Source of the DNA: Kordia sp965283645
GTDB taxonomy: Bacteria; Bacteroidota; Bacteroidia; Flavobacteriales; Flavobacteriaceae
Length of the DNA: 64,000 nt
Reading direction: 5' to 3'
Assembly: GCF_965283645.1 (NCBI RefSeq)
Contig: NZ_CBDIPG010000001.1
Coordinates: 5,084,001-5,148,000, forward strand
This document shows positions 59,347 to 64,000 of the stretch, piece after piece; position 1 is the stretch's first letter; each line of letters opens with the position of its first letter. The position numbers and the translations under genes are program-made. The notes below the pieces were generated by a model. It was not told where the DNA came from. It searched no databases and worked only from the letters and a program-made list of their open reading frames with translations.

Positions 59347-62300
59347 TTATTGATGTCCCAAATGGCAACCGCAACCTGGACGCATGAAACTATTTGATTC
59401 CTCATGCCAAGGAAATGCGGCATTATATTTATTGTTTTCCCAATAGAATGGTGAACGTTCTTTTGCTTCGTTACCAATTTCATTCATCGTTTTTGTATCG
59501 TATAAACGTCCATTAATCATCGTATGCGTGATGCTTTCCGTATTTCTAATATTTTCTAAAGGATTTTTATCCATGATGATTAAATCGGCTAGTTTTCCAA
59601 CTTTTAGCGAACCAATATCATTTCCTGCACCAATGTATTCCGCAGGGTTTATAGTTGCCGTTTTTAAGGCTTCCATTGGCGACATTCCACCTTGTTCCAT
59701 CATCCAAAGTTCCCAATGCGCGCCCAATCCTTGTAATTGTCCGTGTGCGCCTAAGTTTACTTTTACACCTTTGTCTGCTAACGCTTTTACCGTTTCAGAT
59801 GTTAAGATGTGTCCGTTTTTATATTCTTCTTCTGGCAACATGGTACGATGTCTTGAACGTGCATCAATAATTGCTCTTGGTGTGTATTTTAGCAATTTTT
59901 CATTCTCCCAAACATTCGTTTTTTGATACCAATAGAATTCACCATTTACACCACCATAGTTTACAATTAATGTTGGCGTGTATCCAGTTTTACTATTTCC
60001 CCACAATTCTAATACATCTTTGTATACAGGCGAAACTGGAATGTTGTGTTCAACTCCAGTATGTCCATCCATAATCATGGTCATGTTGTGATAGAACGTT
60101 GAGCCTCCTTCTGGAACAACAAAGATTCCTTCTTCGCGTGCGGCTTGCAATATTTGTTGCCGTTGTTCGCGTCGTGGTTGATTATAGCTTTTTACAGATA
60201 ATGCGCCAAATGCTTTTGTACGTCTGATGGATGAACGCGCGTCGTCTAAGTTGTTTACGACTGCTTTGAAATCGCCATCAGCTCCATATAATATAAAACC
60301 TGTAGAGTAGAGTCGTGGTCCAACTAATGTTCCATTTTTCACCAATTCTGATAACGCAAAAACTGTTTCTGTATTCGCCGATGGATCATGTGCAGTTGTA
60401 ACCCCAAACGCTAAGTTTGCGTAGAATTGCCAATGTTTTTGTGTTGTTAATCCATAACGAAAAGCACCAATATGAGCATGCGCATCAACCATTCCTGGCA
60501 TGATTGTTTTTCCTGCCATGTTGTATGTTTTTGCGCCACTTGGAACTTTTACATCACTTGTATTTCCGATAGCTTCAATACGATTATTTTTTACGATAAT
60601 TGTTCCGTTTTCAATTACTTGCTCATTATCCATCGTAATGATTCGCGCATTTGTAAACGCAATTTGACCACTTGGTTTGTCAGTTTTTAAGGTTAAGTCT
60701 ATTTTAATTCCTTTCGTTGTAAGTTCAGGAGTTTTTTCTGGGGAACCGTCTAAATACGTAAACCTATTTTTGATTTCATTTGAGAAATATTCGTCTCCTA
60801 GTGTCCACATCACTTTTTTGCTATCTGGCGACCAATGTAAGTTTACACCAGCATCTTTTGCAATTTGAGCAACAGGAAATGCTTTCGTTTTGTTGTCTAA
60901 ATTTACCGTTTGACCAGTTATGATCATTGGCGCCACATACGCTTTGTGCAATTGAGAAAAGGCAATCCATTTGTTATCTGGACTTGGTACAATTCTGTTT
61001 GCATATTTTGATGTGAAGTGCGTGCGTTTGTCGTTTCCTTGAAGATTGATACTGTGTAAAGATTTCGTTAAGTTCCCAAAGTACGTTCCGCCAGTTTGAA
61101 TGAAGATACGTTTTCCATCCGCTGAAAAGATTGGATATTCGCCATCTTTTGTCACAAAATGTGCTTCACTTCCAAAAGCCGTCATGGTGTAGATTCCAGC
61201 TTTTTTAGCAAATGTAAATCCTTGATCACTGTTTCCGCGTTCTTTTCGGTATACAATATGTTTTCCATCAGGAGAGAACGAAGGTGTTCGGAAGCTTCCT
61301 TTTTCAGAAGTTAGTTGCGAAGAGTTTCCGCCGTTTATCGAGATTTTTCGAACTGAACCTAATTTGAGATCATTCCAAGTAACGTATACAATTTCTTTCC
61401 CGTTAGGAGAAAAACTCGGTTCTGATTCAAAATCAGTTCCTTTTGTCAATCGTGTTGGTGTTCCGTTTGGCAAGTTTTTCTTCCATAAATAACCAACCGC
61501 ATTGAATACTACTATTTTTCCATCAGGAGAAGTTACTGCCTGCCGAATTACTTTCGCATTGAAGTTATCTGGCGCAACAGGCGTGTCAAACGAAACCGCT
61601 TCTGCAATTTGAATGTTCGCATTTACTTTGAACGGAATGTTTGTCACGCTCAATGAACTGATATTTATTTTTTGAATTTTCCCAGCTGCCCAAAATACAA
61701 TTTCGTTGTTGTTTGGCATCCAACTAAAGTTTGGATAGACGCCAAATATTGCCCAAGCTTCTTGCTGATCTTTGTCTAATGCATCATATAAAGGCCATTC
61801 TTCACCCGTTTCTAAATCGTGTAGATATAAAACAGATTTTGTACGCACTCTTTTGATGAAGGCTAGTTTTTTTCCGTCTCTTGATATTTGCGGACGTGAA
61901 GCACCACCAGGTCCGCCAGTTATTTGAGTTGTTTTTCCAGTTTGGAAATCGTAGCGTTTGATGACATATATTTGCTTGTTTGGATCTTTGTTGTATTGAA
62001 ACGATCCGCCAGGATATACATCTTCACTATAATATAGGTAGCGACCATCTGGTGAAATAGAAGGTTCGTTTACGTCTTGTTGTGCATTTTTCTTTTTGGT
62101 GAGTTGTAACCCTGAACCGCCAGTGATGTGATATTGCCACATTTCTCCAGCTCCAAGTGAACGTTGCGAGGTGAAGTGTTTTCGGGCAACAAACGAAGTA
62201 CCATCAGGCATCCAAGTTGAGTTATTTAGTAATCGAAAACTTTCTTTTGTAATTTGTTTCGCATCAGAACCATCTGCATTCATCACCCAAATGTTATCGC

Positions 62301-62637
62301 CGCCGCCAGCATCACTTGTGAACAAGATTTTTGAACCATCTGGACTGAAATGTGGTTGTACTTCAAACGGAATTCCTGAACGTAATACTTTGGCATTTCC
62401 TCCAGAAATAGGAATACTGTAAATATCGCCCAACATATCAAATACAATAGTTTTTCCGTCTGGACTTACGTCCAGATTCATCCATGTACCTTCCGTTGTT
62501 GTGAATTTATGATCTTTGTAATTGAAGTCTCCTTTAGGATTTGAAACGTCCCATTTTTCAGTTTTTGTTTTGTCTTGCGCAAGCGTAAAACATACAAAAA
62601 AGAGTCCCAGAAGGACAGAAAGATTGGCTTTTAGCAT
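59347..62637 (-). CDS. Secreted TolB-like propeller plus amidohydrolase
   Basis: A 1,096-residue protein. Signal peptide (1-20, LFFVCFTLAQ). Residues about 40-640 form two WD40-like/PD40 propellers (repeats such as VQPHFSPDGSKILFTSDAGG, EPSISPDGRYLYYSED, EPSFSPNGKEIVYVTW). Residues about 655-1,070 are an amidohydrolase domain: NGTIIVKNNRIEAIG, MPGMVDAHAHIGAF (HxH metal ligands), then VEHNIPV, NLGAHGQLQG and LGSLKVGKLADLI-type ends. The last residues (RPGCGCHLGHQ) hold two Cys and two His, possibly metal-binding. The hydrolysed substrate (peptide, imide or lactam-like amide) is unknown. Confidence 0.92.
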   Translation of the reverse strand: MLKANLSVLLGLFFVCFTLAQDKTKTEKWDVSNPKGDFNYKDHKFTTTEGTWMNLDVSPDGKTIVFDMLGDIYSIPISGGNAKVLRSGIPFEVQPHFSPDGSKILFTSDAGGGDNIWVMNADGSDAKQITKESFRLLNNSTWMPDGTSFVARKHFTSQRSLGAGEMWQYHITGGSGLQLTKKKNAQQDVNEPSISPDGRYLYYSEDVYPGGSFQYNKDPNKQIYVIKRYDFQTGKTTQITGGPGGASRPQISRDGKKLAFIKRVRTKSVLYLHDLETGEEWPLYDALDKDQQEAWAIFGVYPNFSWMPNNNEIVFWAAGKIQKINISSLSVTNIPFKVNANIQIAEAVSFDTPVAPDNFNAKVIRQAVTSPDGKIVVFNAVGYLWKKNLPNGTPTRLTKGTDFESEPSFSPNGKEIVYVTWNDLKLGSVRKISINGGNSSQLTSEKGSFRTPSFSPDGKHIVYRKERGNSDQGFTFAKKAGIYTMTAFGSEAHFVTKDGEYPIFSADGKRIFIQTGGTYFGNLTKSLHSINLQGNDKRTHFTSKYANRIVPSPDNKWIAFSQLHKAYVAPMIITGQTVNLDNKTKAFPVAQIAKDAGVNLHWSPDSKKVMWTLGDEYFSNEIKNRFTYLDGSPEKTPELTTKGIKIDLTLKTDKPSGQIAFTNARIITMDNEQVIENGTIIVKNNRIEAIGNTSDVKVPSGAKTYNMAGKTIMPGMVDAHAHIGAFRYGLTTQKHWQFYANLAFGVTTAHDPSANTETVFALSELVKNGTLVGPRLYSTGFILYGADGDFKAVVNNLDDARSSIRRTKAFGALSVKSYNQPRREQRQQILQAAREEGIFVVPEGGSTFYHNMTMIMDGHTGVEHNIPVSPVYKDVLELWGNSKTGYTPTLIVNYGGVNGEFYWYQKTNVWENEKLLKYTPRAIIDARSRHRTMLPEEEYKNGHILTSETVKALADKGVKVNLGAHGQLQGLGAHWELWMMEQGGMSPMEALKTATINPAEYIGAGNDIGSLKVGKLADLIIMDKNPLENIRNTESITHTMINGRLYDTKTMNEIGNEAKERSPFYWENNKYNAAFPWHEESNSFMRPGCGCHLGHQ

Positions 62638-62673
62638 TAGGTTTTTAATTTAGACTTCTAAATTAGCCAATAT

Positions 62674-62702
62674 TGTGTTAATATTTCTTAAAAGTGTGTT
62701 AA
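62674..62702. promoter_or_regulatory. 8-bp direct repeat with 21-bp period upstream of the amidohydrolase gene
   Basis: TGTGTTAA at 62674-62681 and 62695-62702 (TTAACACA on the gene's strand) are identical and 21 bp apart, 37-65 bp before the ATG. The period suits a LytTR-like dimer but the sequence differs from the TACAATTC boxes. Confidence 0.4.
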
Positions 62703-62769
62703 GGTGTTTTGGAGAAGTCTTAAAAAGAAGCGTTCAAACAAAATGAAAATATTTTAAATTTAATATTAA

Positions 62770-63159
62770 CTATATCTTTGTCAAACGTATTTCAGTTGGA
62801 GAAAGAAATTCTATTTGAATTTTATCACCAGCACTGACACCTAAATGAATAAACCAACTTCCTAATAGTTTTAGGTTTCCAGATCCCTGAAATTGTTTAG
62901 CATATTCTCTTTTGTATTGATTCCCAGCGGCTAATAATTTCCCGTTTGTTATAAAACCATCTGAAGTACTAAAATCATATTCTGCGCTTCTAATGCTAGA
63001 ATGATTGTTTGTGATGTCAAATCTATAGGCATTACTTGCTGCTATTTGTAAATAGCCTTCACCATAAACAATACCTCTTGTGTTTGTGTGTCTATGACTT
63101 CCCCATTGTAGGTGGGCTACTTGTAATTCAGTGATAAAAGTATCTCCTTGCTGTGGCAT
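62770..63159 (-). CDS. 129-residue protein of unknown function
   Basis: A soluble beta-rich protein without signal peptide. The N-terminal part contains LQWGSHRHTNTRGIVYGEGYLQI and SNAYRFDITNN; the end, GSGNLKLLGSWFIHLGVSAGDKIQIEF then SPTEIRLTKI, looks like the closing strands of a small DNA-binding or B3-like domain seen at the C-terminus of some restriction endonucleases, but this is a weak resemblance. It is a single gene with no restriction enzyme beside it, so it may be a detached domain. Confidence 0.55.
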   Translation of the reverse strand: MPQQGDTFITELQVAHLQWGSHRHTNTRGIVYGEGYLQIAASNAYRFDITNNHSSIRSAEYDFSTSDGFITNGKLLAAGNQYKREYAKQFQGSGNLKLLGSWFIHLGVSAGDKIQIEFLSPTEIRLTKI

Positions 63160-63224
63160 ATTTTTATTTTAATATATAAATAAATATTTAAACTAAAAAA
63201 CACATTAATGGAATTCTAGTAAGT

Positions 63225-63857
63225 TTAAATTAATTTCTTATTTAGTTTCCAAAACCAATAATTCATATACGCAACTCCAAATACACTAGGAATTAACCAT
63301 CCTGCAATTCCAGGAATGAATTGATTTACGACAATAAACGCCGTAACTGCCGAAATATAACCGCCAAGCATTTTCCCAATGTGTAGTTTTAGCCAACTTT
63401 TTCGGAGTTTGTTTGCGTTTTTGAACAGCATCAAATCTCTTGTCGCAAAGATGATTCCGATAGTTCCGAAAACTGTTAGAACAATGTTTATTTTTCCGTT
63501 AAGTATTAGTGGATAAAGTATCATGACAATTCCTGTAAGTAGCATGAATGCTGAAATTATTTTATCTAGCGTAAGCGAAATATTCGACTTTTTGAATCGT
63601 AATGCACGATATCCAGTAATGATAAAGTACGAACTGAATAATCCGATGGTGAATAGAAATGGATTTTCATGTTTTGGTAATACTGCAATGACTAATGCAG
63701 ATACCGCCGAAAATAACATGGTGTAATAAAATACAATTCCAGATTTTTTGTGTGCATTTCCACCTTTTTTTGTGATGATGGCTATAAAACCTGCAATGAA
63801 CGCGATACTTCCAAGTGTTGCATGTATGTAAATGAGATAGGTTGCAAAAGTTTCCAT
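63225..63857 (-). CDS. DUF2306-like membrane protein
   Basis: A 210-residue membrane protein with about six segments. It opens LIYIHATLGSIAFIAGFIAII, then KKGGNAHKKSGIVFYYTMLFSA, the His-containing pattern of the DUF2306 family (possible haem or metal site), followed by FLFTIGLFSSYFIITGYRAL and further helices. The function is unknown. It lies near the end of the window; 63858-64000 shows no further gene. Confidence 0.78.
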   Translation of the reverse strand: METFATYLIYIHATLGSIAFIAGFIAIITKKGGNAHKKSGIVFYYTMLFSAVSALVIAVLPKHENPFLFTIGLFSSYFIITGYRALRFKKSNISLTLDKIISAFMLLTGIVMILYPLILNGKINIVLTVFGTIGIIFATRDLMLFKNANKLRKSWLKLHIGKMLGGYISAVTAFIVVNQFIPGIAGWLIPSVFGVAYMNYWFWKLNKKLI

Positions 63858-64000
63858 GTGTTTATTTTTATCAAATATCCACTTTTTGTTATGCCGTATT
63901 TATTTTTTGTGACTGAATTGCAGAATATGATTGCTGAATTGTGGTTTTTTATAGATCTTCTAATTCGTCTTTTATGATTTTGTGATTGTTTTTGCGCTGT

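Overview
The window is AT-rich DNA from a member of the Bacteroidota, almost certainly a marine-type Flavobacteriaceae (a Kordia-like genus would fit, but that is only an impression). The grounds are: a secreted leucine-rich protein with a type IX secretion (T9SS) C-terminal sorting domain, a TonB-dependent receptor with an N-terminal carboxypeptidase-regulatory domain, LytS/LytTR and 2TM-domain proteins, Flavobacteria-type lipoproteins, an absence of Shine-Dalgarno sequences, and many TAnnTTTG-type -7 promoter elements. No rRNA, tRNA, CRISPR array, prophage or intact insertion sequence was seen.

Layout. 1-3.5 kb: a serine hydrolase lipoprotein, two decayed gene remnants and a three-gene cluster of unknown function. 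3.7-10 kb: trxB, a minus-strand envelope-stress-type cluster (DUF4870, PadR, PspC, head-GIN/DUF2807), a hotdog protein and an AIM24-family protein. 10-17 kb: the T9SS LRR protein, the divergent oxyR/dps pair, a DUF2141 protein and two unknown genes. 17-24.8 kb: a MoxR-DUF58-DUF4350-DUF4129-SpoIIM cluster, with RDD and TRIC-type genes divergent from it. 24.9-36.6 kb: three tandem outer-membrane-type paralogues, two of them in nearly identical 1,889-bp units that also carry a pseudogene copy of a small secreted protein, followed by a tripartite RND efflux operon. 36.6-47 kb: cyclophilin, Nudix, PlsC, an ECF sigma factor with a putative partner, NDH-2, a TonB receptor, a GNAT and a PSD-like decarboxylase. 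47-52.5 kb: small membrane proteins, a secreted TPR-like protein and a LytS kinase-2TM-2TM-LytTR operon. 52.6-64 kb: a barrel protein, a 59-codon RiPP-like precursor, a LETM1-related protein, Cu/Zn SOD, two very large secreted beta-propeller proteins and small genes at the end.

Two things stand out. (1) Three unlinked promoters (DUF2141 protein, TonB receptor, TPR-like protein) share one architecture: an 8-bp TACAATTC-like direct repeat with a 21-bp period, followed exactly 43 bp later by a GAnnTTTG -7 element and a CATCA initial region. This is the layout expected for a LytTR-family activator, and a LytTR response regulator is encoded 3 kb from one of the targets. (2) A short minus-strand gene at 53431-53610 encodes a peptide with a Bacteroidota lanthipeptide-type leader (LNKKAIS then Gly-Gly) and a Cys/His/Asp-rich core. 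It has its own UUCG-loop terminator and no recognisable maturation enzyme nearby.

The 24.8-36.6 kb region also records its own history. The junctions between the repeat units join the 3' end of the TRIC gene to sequence otherwise found only beyond the efflux operon, at a 10-bp microhomology. This is what a large tandem duplication followed by deletion and re-duplication would leave.
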